A stretch of 30,036 nt of DNA from positions 1 to 30,036 of the forward strand of contig CAZCCZ010000041.1 of assembly GCA_964497495.1 (NCBI GenBank). Direction: 5' to 3'. The position numbers were made by a program, and so were the translations under genes. Below, piece by piece: positions 7,778 through 15,088 of this stretch. Each line of letters opens with the position of its first letter. Position 1 is the first letter of the stretch. Origin of the DNA: CAXXOK01 sp964497495. Its GTDB lineage: Bacteria; Bacillota; Clostridia; Christensenellales; Aristaeellaceae. The notes under the pieces are model-generated. The model searched no databases, was not told the DNA's origin, and worked only from the letters and a program-made list of their open reading frames with translations.

Positions 7778-9198
7778 ATGGCCAAAGTCGGCATTACCGA
7801 TACCATCCTGCGTGACGCGCACCAGAGCCAGGCAGCGACGCGCATGCGGATATCCCAAATGGAACCCGCGTTCGAAAGACTTAACAAGGTGGGCTACTAT
7901 TCGCTGGAGTGCTGGGGCGGCGCCACGTTCGACAGCTGCCTGCGCTTCCTGAACGAAGACCCGTGGGAACGCCTTCGCGCCATGCGCAAGGGCATGCCGG
8001 ACACCAAGCTGCAGATGCTCCTGCGCGGGCAGAACATTCTGGGTTACAAGCACTACGCGGACGACGTGGTGGACTTCTTCGTGAAGAAGACGCTGGAAAA
8101 CGGCATCGACATCATCCGCTGTTTCGACGCCTTAAACGACCTGCGCAACATGGAAACCGCCGTGAAGGCGACCAAGAAATACGGCGGCACCGCCGAGGTC
8201 GCCATGAGCTACACCATCAGCCCCGTGCATACGGAGGATTACTTCGTTAAGCTCGCGGCAGAAATCGCCGAGATGGGCGCGGACATCATCTGCATCAAGG
8301 ATATGGCCAACCTGCTTCTGCCCTACGCCGCCTACAGCCTGGTCAAACGCCTGAAAGCGGAAACCGGACTGCCCATCGTGCTGCATACGCACGATACCAC
8401 CGGCACCGGCGCCATGACGCTGCTAAAGGCCATCGAGGCGGGCGTGGACGTGGTGGATACGGCGCTGTCCCCGCTGGGCGGCGGCACGGCGCAGNNNNNN
8501 NNNNCACCTCGCAACCCCCCACGGAGGCGATCGTCGCCACGCTGCAGGGTACCGAATACGACACCGGATTAGATCTGAAACTGCTGGTGGATTTGGCGGG
8601 TTATTTCCGCGGCGTGGCCGACGAGCTGACCAAGGAAGGCTTCCGCGATCCCGCGCACGTGCTGGCCACGGACGTGAACACCCTGCTGTACCAGGTTCCC
8701 GGCGGAATGCTGAGCAACCTCATCAGCCAGATCAAACAGGCCAACGCCATGGACAAGTATTACGACGTGCTGGCGGAAGTGCCGCGCGTACGCAAGGACT
8801 TCGGTTACCCGCCTCTGGTGACGCCCACCAGCCAGATCGTCGGCACGCAGGCCGTGATGAACATCCTGGGCGGCGAACGCTACAAGATGGTCACCAAGGA
8901 ATCCAAGGCGCTGCTGCGCGGCGAGTACGGCCGCCTGCCTGCCGAGGTGAACGAGGAAGTGCGCAAGAAAGTTATCGGCGACGAAAAGGTGATCGACCAC
9001 CGCCCCGCCGACGATATCCCGCCCGAGCTGGAGAAGTACCGCGAGGAGATCCGCGATTACTACCAGCAGGAGGAGGACGTGCTGAGCTACGCGCTCTTCC
9101 CGCCCGTCGCCCTCAAGTACTTCCAGTACCGGCAGGCCAAACAGCTGGGCGTGGACAGCACGATGCTGGACAAGGAACAGAAAACGATGCCCGTCTGA
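7778..9198 (+). CDS. oadA: Oxaloacetate decarboxylase alpha / transcarboxylase 5S subunit, interrupted by an N-run
   Basis: A pyruvate-carboxyltransferase (HMGL-like TIM barrel) subunit without a biotin domain. It has the metal site TDTILRDAHQS at the N-terminus, LLRGQN, CIKDMANLL with the expected carboxylated lysine (K174) and the metal-binding HTHDTTG, followed by the conserved C-terminal PYC/OADA region. AAAGGAG precedes the ATG. The N-run at 8495-8504 breaks the frame. The two flanks encode GGGTAQ and TSQPPTE, which align as the family motif GGTSQPPTE if the flanks overlap by ten bases, giving an intact protein of about 466 residues. It transfers carboxyl groups between oxaloacetate/pyruvate and biotin. 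Confidence 0.93.
8495..8504. other. Scaffold gap of ten N inside oadA
   Basis: Exactly ten N, a conventional placeholder. The flanking ten-mers CACGGCGCAG and CACCTCGCAA match at seven of ten bases and encode the same conserved segment, so little or nothing is missing. Confidence 0.9.
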
Positions 9199-9211
9199 TT
9201 GTTACGCATTT

Positions 9212-9239
9212 CGGGAAAGCGGCGAAAGCCGCTTTCCCG
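9212..9239 (+). terminator. Terminator of the decarboxylase operon
   Basis: A perfect 12-bp stem (9212-9223 with 9228-9239) with a GAAA tetraloop, followed by ATCTTT, starts 13 bases after the oadA stop. Confidence 0.75.
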
Positions 9240-9396
9240 ATCTTTCGCCTTTCCGACGGTCGCCATCGGCCGGGAAAGGCGCGGGAAACTTGCCGCGCGG
9301 CGTTCGGCAAGGCCTCGGTTCACCGGGACGGTTCCGATCCCTCGCCGCGGGGTTTTCGGGCTGTCGGCGCATGCCGGGGTTAAATGGGATTTTCCC

Positions 9397-9418
9397 AAAG
9401 TGGCTCGGCCACTTTTTT
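9397..9418 (+). terminator. Second intrinsic terminator before the alcohol dehydrogenase
   Basis: AAAGTGGC (9397-9404) pairs with GCCACTTT (9408-9415) around a TCG loop and runs directly into six T. It would stop read-through from the operon upstream, or attenuate a promoter lying within 9240-9396, where I see none. Confidence 0.7.
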
Positions 9419-9460
9419 ATATATCGACGTTCCTGTTTAGCAGGATAAGGGGTGACGTTT

Positions 9461-10630
9461 ATGGTGGATTTCATATTCCAGAATCCGGCCAAGATCATTT
9501 TCGGAAAAACCGCGCTCTCCCACCTTGGGGAGGAGGCGGCGCGATACGGAGACAAAGCGCTGCTGGTGTACGGCGGCGGTAGCGTGAAGCGCATCGGCCT
9601 GTACGACCAGGTGACGCAAATCCTCTCCCGGGCGGGCATCCGGGTATGGGAGCTTTCCGGCATCGTGCCCAATCCGCTTCTCGCGCGCGTGCGGGAAGGC
9701 ATCGCGATCTGCCGCCGGGAGGGCATCGGCCTGGTGCTGGCGCTGGGCGGCGGCAGCGTGATCGACACCGCCAAGGGCGTCGCCAACGGCGTGCCATACG
9801 ACGGCGACGTGTGGGATTTCTACGCGGGCAGGCGCGCACCCGCGCGTTCGCTTCCGCTGGGCGTCATCCTCACCATACCGGCGGCGGGCAGCGAAATGAG
9901 CTATTCCTCCGTCATCACCAACGAGGACGGCATGCTCAAACGCGGCTACAATTCCCTGACCAACGTGCCGACCTTCTCCATCCTGAACCCCGAATGGTCT
10001 TTCAGCCTTCCGCCTTATCAGACGGCAGCGGGGTGCGTGGATATCGCCGCGCACATGATGGAGCGTTACTTTACCCGCGTGGAGCACGTGGAACTGACCG
10101 ACCGGATGATTACGGCGGGCATCAGGACGGTGCTCCACAACGCGCTCCTCGTGATGAAAAACCCGACGGATTACGACGCGCGCGCCGAGGTGATGTGGGC
10201 CGGCACGCTGGCGCATAACACGCTGCTGAACACCGGCCGCGTCGGGGATTGGGGCAGCCATAAGGTGGAGCATGAGCTGAGCGCGGAATACGACATCGCG
10301 CACGGCGCGGGGCTGGCGATCGTGTTTCCCGCTTGGATGAAGTACGCCGTGCGGCAGCGCCCCGAAAAGCTTGCGCAGTTCGCCCGGGACGCGTTCGACG
10401 TATCGGCGGATTTCGGCGGCGAAACGGAAGTCGCGCTGGAGGGCGTGCGCAGGCTGGAGGCCTTCTACCGTTCCATCGGCATGCCTACGACGCTCCGGGA
10501 TGCGGGCATTACCGGCGTGGACGGCACCAAGCTGGCCGCGCGCGCGCTGCCGGAGGCGGACGGCTTCGTAGGCTCGTATATCGAGCTGCGACGTAAGGAT
10601 ATGGAAGCGATCTACGAACTGGCCGAATAA
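9461..10630 (+). CDS. Iron-containing alcohol dehydrogenase, YqhD/butanol dehydrogenase type
   Basis: A 389-residue group III alcohol dehydrogenase. Two nucleotide-binding motifs are visible: GGGSVKR (about residues 34-40) and LGGGSVIDTAKG. The metal ligands fall at D194 and H198 (GCVDIAAHMMER), H267 (GSHKVEHE) and H281 (DIAHGAG). These are the same positions as in E. coli YqhD as I recall it, which supports the ATG at 9461 over the GTG at 9452; AGGGGTG lies just upstream. The family reduces aldehydes such as butanal with NAD(P)H. It is a single gene between terminators, so its pathway is not shown by context. Confidence 0.93.
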   Translation: MVDFIFQNPAKIIFGKTALSHLGEEAARYGDKALLVYGGGSVKRIGLYDQVTQILSRAGIRVWELSGIVPNPLLARVREGIAICRREGIGLVLALGGGSVIDTAKGVANGVPYDGDVWDFYAGRRAPARSLPLGVILTIPAAGSEMSYSSVITNEDGMLKRGYNSLTNVPTFSILNPEWSFSLPPYQTAAGCVDIAAHMMERYFTRVEHVELTDRMITAGIRTVLHNALLVMKNPTDYDARAEVMWAGTLAHNTLLNTGRVGDWGSHKVEHELSAEYDIAHGAGLAIVFPAWMKYAVRQRPEKLAQFARDAFDVSADFGGETEVALEGVRRLEAFYRSIGMPTTLRDAGITGVDGTKLAARALPEADGFVGSYIELRRKDMEAIYELAE

Positions 10631-10647
10631 CGAGAAAGAACACGGCA

Positions 10648-10680
10648 AACCGGCCCGCGCGTTCAACGCGCGGGCCGGTT
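10648..10680. terminator. Bidirectional terminator between converging genes
   Basis: A nearly perfect stem of about 14 bp (10648-10661 with 10667-10680) is followed by T-rich sequence on the plus strand (TTCTTT). It separates the alcohol dehydrogenase (+) from the DUF4230-like gene (-). Confidence 0.8.
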
Positions 10681-10694
10681 CTTTCGGTGTCTCC

Positions 10695-11432
10695 TTACGC
10701 CGCTTCCGGCGTGGCCGTCGGCGCTTCCGGTACGGATTCCGTTTCGTCCGAAGCCAGACTGTCGTCCTGGACGACCTGCACGGTGCAGGTGACGCCGTCC
10801 TTGCTCTGGGCGGCGATGCTGCCGAACAGGTCTTCCATGTCTTTCTTGGCGGCGTTGCCGGCGGCGGCGATGTATTCCCGGTTGGACGAGCACTCGGCGG
10901 TCAGCTTCCGTTCGATTTCGCCTGTAATTTCCGCGTAACGCTCCGGCGTAAGCGGGTAAAGCCAGTCGTACTTCTGTAATCCCGCCTCGTCCACCGTCAG
11001 CTTTCCGTACTTCGCCTGAGGCGGCGGCAGAACGACGACGAGAGCGTCCGTCGCCGTGTCCACGCTGACGCGGGCGAGGGACAGATCCACCGTGAAGCGG
11101 ATGGAAAACGAATAGGGGACCGTCACCTTCTGCACCGTGCCCAACAGCCAGGCATCCTGCGTTACGGTGTCCTGCCCGGTCAGCGCGGCCTCGTAGACTA
11201 CCAGTTCGTTCTTTTCTTTCAGCTCCTCGCTGAAACGCTCGCTGACCCACGTGGTTCTGCCGTCGCCGAAAAAGCGGCGGTACAGGTTCGGCCCGAAGCG
11301 TATGCCCGCGTAGGCCAGCGCAAAGCAAAGGACGATCACAAGCAGGCGTTTCAGAAACCGTATCGGCCTGAACCTGCGCCGCCGGGGCGTCTTATCTTCG
11401 TGGTATTCCGGGTTGGGCGGGGCTTCTCTCAC
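10695..11432 (-). CDS. DUF4230-like membrane-anchored protein
   Basis: A 245-residue protein. The GTG at 11432 is chosen because AAGGAGG lies ten bases upstream; upstream in-frame codons lack a site. A basic N-terminus (RRRRFRPIRFLKR) is followed by one membrane helix (about residues 27-45). An external domain follows with ELKEKNELVVYEAALTG and TVPYSFSIRFTVDLSLARV, which resembles the DUF4230 family, then a low-complexity Ser/Glu/Pro/Ala tail. The function of that family is unknown. It lies 40 bases downstream of a small membrane-protein gene and is probably co-transcribed with it. Confidence 0.75.
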   Translation of the reverse strand: MREAPPNPEYHEDKTPRRRRFRPIRFLKRLLVIVLCFALAYAGIRFGPNLYRRFFGDGRTTWVSERFSEELKEKNELVVYEAALTGQDTVTQDAWLLGTVQKVTVPYSFSIRFTVDLSLARVSVDTATDALVVVLPPPQAKYGKLTVDEAGLQKYDWLYPLTPERYAEITGEIERKLTAECSSNREYIAAAGNAAKKDMEDLFGSIAAQSKDGVTCTVQVVQDDSLASDETESVPEAPTATPEAA

Positions 11433-11472
11433 GGGGCGTTCGCCTCCTTGCCGGGCGGTGGGCGCCGTCCGG

Positions 11473-11658
11473 TTACATCCACTTGCCGATCTCAACAAAA
11501 AGGATCACCAGAAGGCGTTCCAGCACGTAGGCCGTAGCCAACGCCCCGGCGACCATCAGGTAGCCGCGGAAAAAACGCTTTCCCCTGCCGCGCCGTCCCC
11601 CGGGACGACGTTCGGGCGCGGAAGGCGGCGCGCCGGCCGACCCGTCCTGCCTGTCCAT
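11473..11658 (-). CDS. Small single-pass membrane protein, unknown function
   Basis: A 61-residue protein starting at an ATG with GGGAGGG seven bases upstream. Residues 1-30 are Pro/Gly/Arg-rich and basic, as expected of a cytoplasmic tail, and residues 33-55 form one hydrophobic helix. I recognise no family. The following DUF4230-like gene shares its strand, so the two membrane proteins may act together. Confidence 0.6.
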   Translation of the reverse strand: MDRQDGSAGAPPSAPERRPGGRRGRGKRFFRGYLMVAGALATAYVLERLLVILFVEIGKWM

Positions 11659-11691
11659 CGTGAATCCCTCCCGAAACCGATCTTCGCCCCC

Positions 11692-11720
11692 AGTATACGC
11701 CATCGCACCGGAAAACGCCA
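11692..11720 (-). promoter_or_regulatory. Possible promoter for the small membrane protein and DUF4230-like genes
   Basis: On the minus strand a good -10, TATACT (11697-11692), lies 17 bases from a weak -35, TGGCGT (11720-11715). The -10 is about 34 bases upstream of the start codon. Confidence 0.35.
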
Positions 11721-11803
11721 GCCGGAAACCGCGCCCCGGCGACGCATACCTGTAACGATTCTTGCCTTCGCTAAACGTCCGGTTACATATTTAGTTACCG
11801 CGC

Positions 11804-11832
11804 TTGAACTTTTTTCAGGTTGTTGTTATACT
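11804..11832 (+). promoter_or_regulatory. Promoter of the BTAD regulator gene
   Basis: TTGAAC (11804-11809) and TATACT (11827-11832) are 17 bases apart, about 55 bases before the ATG. Two GTTAC direct repeats (11782 and 11794) end six bases upstream of the -35. Confidence 0.75.
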
Positions 11833-11886
11833 GTTTGTATTGCGATTTCCAAACGCCGCTTGCCCGGCGACAGTAAGGAGCGTTTT

Positions 11887-13179
11887 ATGCCCGACCAGAT
11901 CCGTATCCGCATGTTCGGCGGGTTCAGCCTTTTTGTGAATAACGAGTGTTTCGATCAGGTCATCGCCAAGTCTAAAAAAGGGACCGCCCTTTTGCAATAC
12001 CTGATCTTGAAACAGAACTCGGTCATCCTCAACTATAAGCTCATCGAGGTGCTATGGCCCAACGAGGAGAGCACCAACCCCGAGAACGCGCTGAAAACGC
12101 TGATCAGCCGTTTCCGCGTCATCCTCAACACCTGCAGCGCGGGGCTGGGTGGGTGCATCGCGGCCAGCCGCGGCGGCTACCGTTTCCAGCCGTTGCCCGG
12201 CATGACGGTGGACCTGTACGAGTTCGAGGAGCTGGCCGCCAGGCTGGAAAACCAGCCGGAGCTCAACGAGGAAACCAACGAGCTGTACCAGCGCGTACTG
12301 GCCCTTTACACGGGCGACCTGCTGGCCGGAAACGACCAGGACGACTGGGCCATCCGGCGCAGCGTCAGCCTGCACAGCCAGTACATCAAGATCGTTTACG
12401 CTTACCTGACGCAGCTGAAAAAAGCGGAGCGGTACGAGGAGATCATCCAGAACTGCCGCTTCGCGCTGGAAACCGACCCCTTCGACGAGCGGCTGCACCT
12501 GGAACTGATGCAAGCGCTGGTGAAGACCAACCGCAACAACGAAGCCCTGATGCAGTACAAGCACGTGACCAACATGCACTTCCGCTATCTGGGCGTCAAG
12601 CCGCCGGAGGGCATACAGGAGTTCTACAAGCAAATTATCCAGGCGGGCGACACGCTGGATATGAACATCGATACCATCCGCGACGAACTGCGGGAATTCG
12701 GGGACGTGCACGGCGCGTTCGAGTGCGAATACGCGGTGTTCCGCGAGATTTACAACATGCAGATGCGCAACCTCGAACGCCTCGGCTCCAGCATGTACAT
12801 CGCCATGATCATGATCACCAGCATGGACGGGGAGCCGCTGGACCCGCTGAAGCTCGACGAGATCATGAAGGGTCTGAGCGGCGTGCTGAAAGCCCATTTG
12901 CGCAAGGGGGACACCATCACCCACTTCAGCCCGTCGCAATACGCGCTGCTGCTGCCCACCGTCAACATGGACAGCGGCCATATGGTCATGGAGCGCATCA
13001 AACGGTATTTTTACCAGCGCTTCCCCAATTCCAACGTGATGTTCAGCTACCGCATCGGGCCGCTGAGTTCCAGCATGAACACCATGAAGAAGCAAATGGA
13101 GACCGAACAGGCGAAGAACACCGCGAAGCTGAGCGAAATGGAGAAAAAGGTGCTCTCCCCCGCGGAGGACAACGGCTGA
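11887..13179 (+). CDS. BTAD (SARP-like) transcriptional regulator with degenerate GGDEF-like C-terminal domain
   Basis: A 430-residue protein; the ATG follows AAGGAG. Residues 1-100 form the winged-helix DNA-binding part: it opens with IRIRMFGGFSLFVN, continues with KGTALLQYLILKQN and ENALKTLISRFR, and ends in ASRGGYRF. Residues about 105-250 form the helical BTAD (tetratricopeptide-like) domain, with DLYEFEELAA and FDERLHLELMQALVKTNRNNEAL. The C-terminal part (about 270-415) has the pattern of a nucleotide-cyclase fold: a hydrophobic strand IAMIMIT, then LRKGDTITHFSPSQYALLLP, then ERIKRYFYQRFP. SPSQY stands where an active diguanylate cyclase has GGDEF, so it is probably a sensor or dimer domain. 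Targets are unknown. Confidence 0.82.
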   Translation: MPDQIRIRMFGGFSLFVNNECFDQVIAKSKKGTALLQYLILKQNSVILNYKLIEVLWPNEESTNPENALKTLISRFRVILNTCSAGLGGCIAASRGGYRFQPLPGMTVDLYEFEELAARLENQPELNEETNELYQRVLALYTGDLLAGNDQDDWAIRRSVSLHSQYIKIVYAYLTQLKKAERYEEIIQNCRFALETDPFDERLHLELMQALVKTNRNNEALMQYKHVTNMHFRYLGVKPPEGIQEFYKQIIQAGDTLDMNIDTIRDELREFGDVHGAFECEYAVFREIYNMQMRNLERLGSSMYIAMIMITSMDGEPLDPLKLDEIMKGLSGVLKAHLRKGDTITHFSPSQYALLLPTVNMDSGHMVMERIKRYFYQRFPNSNVMFSYRIGPLSSSMNTMKKQMETEQAKNTAKLSEMEKKVLSPAEDNG

Positions 13180-13201
13180 ACGGAACTTTTTCGATTTTCG
13201 T

Positions 13202-13232
13202 CCGCGGCGCGTTTCAACCCCGCACGCCGCGG
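13202..13232 (+). terminator. Hairpin between the BTAD regulator and trxA
   Basis: CCGCGGCG (13202-13209) pairs with CGCCGCGG (13225-13232) around a 15-base loop. There is no T-run after it, so it may slow or process the transcript rather than end it. Confidence 0.35.
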
Positions 13233-13271
13233 GTAAATCTATAGCGGTCCCTATTGAAAGGAGGAAATCAC

Positions 13272-13580
13272 ATGGCAGTGATGAAATTGACGAAGGCGAA
13301 TTTCGAGGCGGAGGCGCTGAAAAGCACGAAGCCTGTGCTCGTGGATTTTTACGCGGACTGGTGCGGCCCCTGCAAGATGGTCAGCCCGCTGGTGGACGAG
13401 CTTTCCGAGGAAAGCGACGCCTATAAGGTCGGCAAGGTCAACGTGGACGAGTCCCCCGAGCTTGCGGCGAAATACGGCGTTATGAGCATCCCCACGCTGA
13501 TCGTGCTGAAGAACGGTCAGGTCGCGCAGCAGGCCATCGGCGCCCGCGGCAAGGACGCCATCCGCAAGATGCTCGCCTGA
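13272..13580 (+). CDS. trxA: Thioredoxin
   Basis: A 102-residue protein of standard thioredoxin length with the active site WCGPC at residues 30-34, the preceding strand VLVDFYADW, the cis-proline segment SIPTLIVLKNG and the terminal helix. AAGGAGG lies eight bases before the ATG at 13272; an upstream in-frame ATG at 13254 overlaps that site and is rejected. It is a cytoplasmic dithiol reductant. The regulator upstream and the S-adenosylhomocysteinase downstream suggest no specific partner. Confidence 0.97.
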   Translation: MAVMKLTKANFEAEALKSTKPVLVDFYADWCGPCKMVSPLVDELSEESDAYKVGKVNVDESPELAAKYGVMSIPTLIVLKNGQVAQQAIGARGKDAIRKMLA

Positions 13581-13621
13581 CGGGCCTCGCGGGTACGCTT
13601 TCCGTACCTTTCGGGCATCAT

Positions 13622-13650
13622 ACCGGCCGCACGCGTTACGGCCGGTTTTT
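13622..13650 (+). terminator. Intrinsic terminator after trxA
   Basis: ACCGGCCG (13622-13629) pairs with CGGCCGGT (13639-13646), followed by a T-run ending at 13650. Confidence 0.85.
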
Positions 13651-13679
13651 ACTTGCACTGAAAAAACCGGGCGGACCGC

Positions 13680-13708
13680 TTGGCGCGGCGCGCGGTGTTT
13701 GCTATAAT
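13680..13708 (+). promoter_or_regulatory. Promoter of ahcY
   Basis: TTGGCG (13680-13685) and a consensus TATAAT (13703-13708) have 17-base spacing, directly after the trxA terminator and 35 bases before the start codon. Confidence 0.8.
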
Positions 13709-13742
13709 GATCGGGATATCCCGGAATGCGGAGGAATGTTCA

Positions 13743-14987
13743 GTGGAATCAATTGTTCGGGATGCGGCGTTGGCGCCGTCCGGAATGCGGAAAATCGAAT
13801 GGGCCCGGCGGCATATGCCCGCGCTGGGTGAAATCGCCGGGGCGTTCGCGCAGGAAAAGCCTTTTCAGGGCTTAAAAACGGTTATCTGCATCCATCTGGA
13901 AGCGAAAACCGCCTGTCTGGCGCAGGCTTTGCAGGCGGGCGGCGCGGAGGTGTACGCCACCGGCAGCAACCCGCTGAGCACGCAGGACGACGTATGCGCC
14001 GCGCTGGCCGCCGGCGGAGTAACGGTGCTGGCCACCCACGGGTGCGACGCCGAGACGTTCCACCGGTACGAAAGCATGGCGCTGTCCGTATGCCCGGACG
14101 TGATCATCGACGACGGCGGCGACCTGGTGCACATCCTGCACGAGGAGCACCCTGAATGGGCGCAGAACCTGCGCGGGGGCTGCGAGGAGACCACCACGGG
14201 CATCCTGCGCCTGCGTGCTCGCGCGAAGGAAAGCAAGCTGAACTTTCCCATGTTCGACGTAAACGACGCGGATTGCAAGCACCTGTTCGACAACCGCTAC
14301 GGCACCGGTCAGAGCGTGTGGGACGGTATTTTGCGCACCACCAACCTGACGGTGGCGGGCAGCACCGTGGTCGTAAGCGGCTACGGGTGGTGCGGCAAGG
14401 GCGTGGCGATGCGGGCCAAGGGGCTGGGCGCGAAGGTGATCGTAACCGAGGTGAACCCCGTGAGGGCCATCGAGGCCGTGATGGACGGCTTCGGCGTGCT
14501 GCCCATGGCGCGCGCCGCGGAACAGGGCGACTTCTTTATCACCGTCACGGGCTGCGCGGACGTGGTAACCCCGGAACATATGCTGTTGATGAAGGACGGC
14601 GCGGTGTTATGCAACGCGGGCCACTTCGACGTGGAAGTGGACGCGGCGGGCCTTCGTAAACTGGCCGTGAGCCGTTTTACGGCGCGCGACAACATCGAGG
14701 GCTACGTGCTGCCCAACGGGAAAACCGTATACCTGATCGCGGAAGGGCGGTTGGTGAACCTTGCGGCGGGGGACGGGCACCCGGTGGAGATTATGGATAT
14801 GAGCTTCGCCCTGCAGGCGCTGTGCGCGCGCCGCATCGCCGAAACGGGAAGCGGGCTGGAACGCGACGTGCTGCCCGTACCCGCGGACATCGACCGGAAG
14901 GTGGCCGAATTGAAACTCGCGGCGCTGGGCGTGACCGTGGACAGGCTGACCCCGGAACAGGAACGTTACCTGTACGGCGAAGCATAA
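13743..14987 (+). CDS. ahcY: Adenosylhomocysteinase (S-adenosylhomocysteine hydrolase)
   Basis: A 414-residue protein with a GTG start, chosen because GGAGG lies eight bases upstream and the promoter excludes earlier starts. It opens with the typical KIEWARRHMPAL and has TGSNPLSTQDDV and DDGGDLVH in the substrate domain. The NAD-binding motif GYGWCGKG is at residues 213-220. It ends LTPEQERYLYG without the long C-terminal extension, matching the shorter form seen in archaea, Thermotoga and many Clostridia. It splits S-adenosylhomocysteine to adenosine and homocysteine, recycling the product of methylation. It is transcribed alone. Confidence 0.96.
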   Translation: MESIVRDAALAPSGMRKIEWARRHMPALGEIAGAFAQEKPFQGLKTVICIHLEAKTACLAQALQAGGAEVYATGSNPLSTQDDVCAALAAGGVTVLATHGCDAETFHRYESMALSVCPDVIIDDGGDLVHILHEEHPEWAQNLRGGCEETTTGILRLRARAKESKLNFPMFDVNDADCKHLFDNRYGTGQSVWDGILRTTNLTVAGSTVVVSGYGWCGKGVAMRAKGLGAKVIVTEVNPVRAIEAVMDGFGVLPMARAAEQGDFFITVTGCADVVTPEHMLLMKDGAVLCNAGHFDVEVDAAGLRKLAVSRFTARDNIEGYVLPNGKTVYLIAEGRLVNLAAGDGHPVEIMDMSFALQALCARRIAETGSGLERDVLPVPADIDRKVAELKLAALGVTVDRLTPEQERYLYGEA

Positions 14988-14999
14988 GAAAGACATATC

Positions 15000-15041
15000 A
15001 AAACGGTGCGCCGCCCTCATCGGAGGACGGCGCACCGTTTT
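15000..15041. terminator. Bidirectional terminator between ahcY and the secreted-protein gene
   Basis: A long stem (14 bp at 15000-15013 with 15028-15041, extended by four more pairs after one mismatch) has AAAA on one side and TTTT on the other, so it can serve both converging units. Confidence 0.85.
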
Positions 15042-15088
15042 GTCTTGACACATATCCGGACACATATCCGGTCCGCCAGTTCCGCGCC

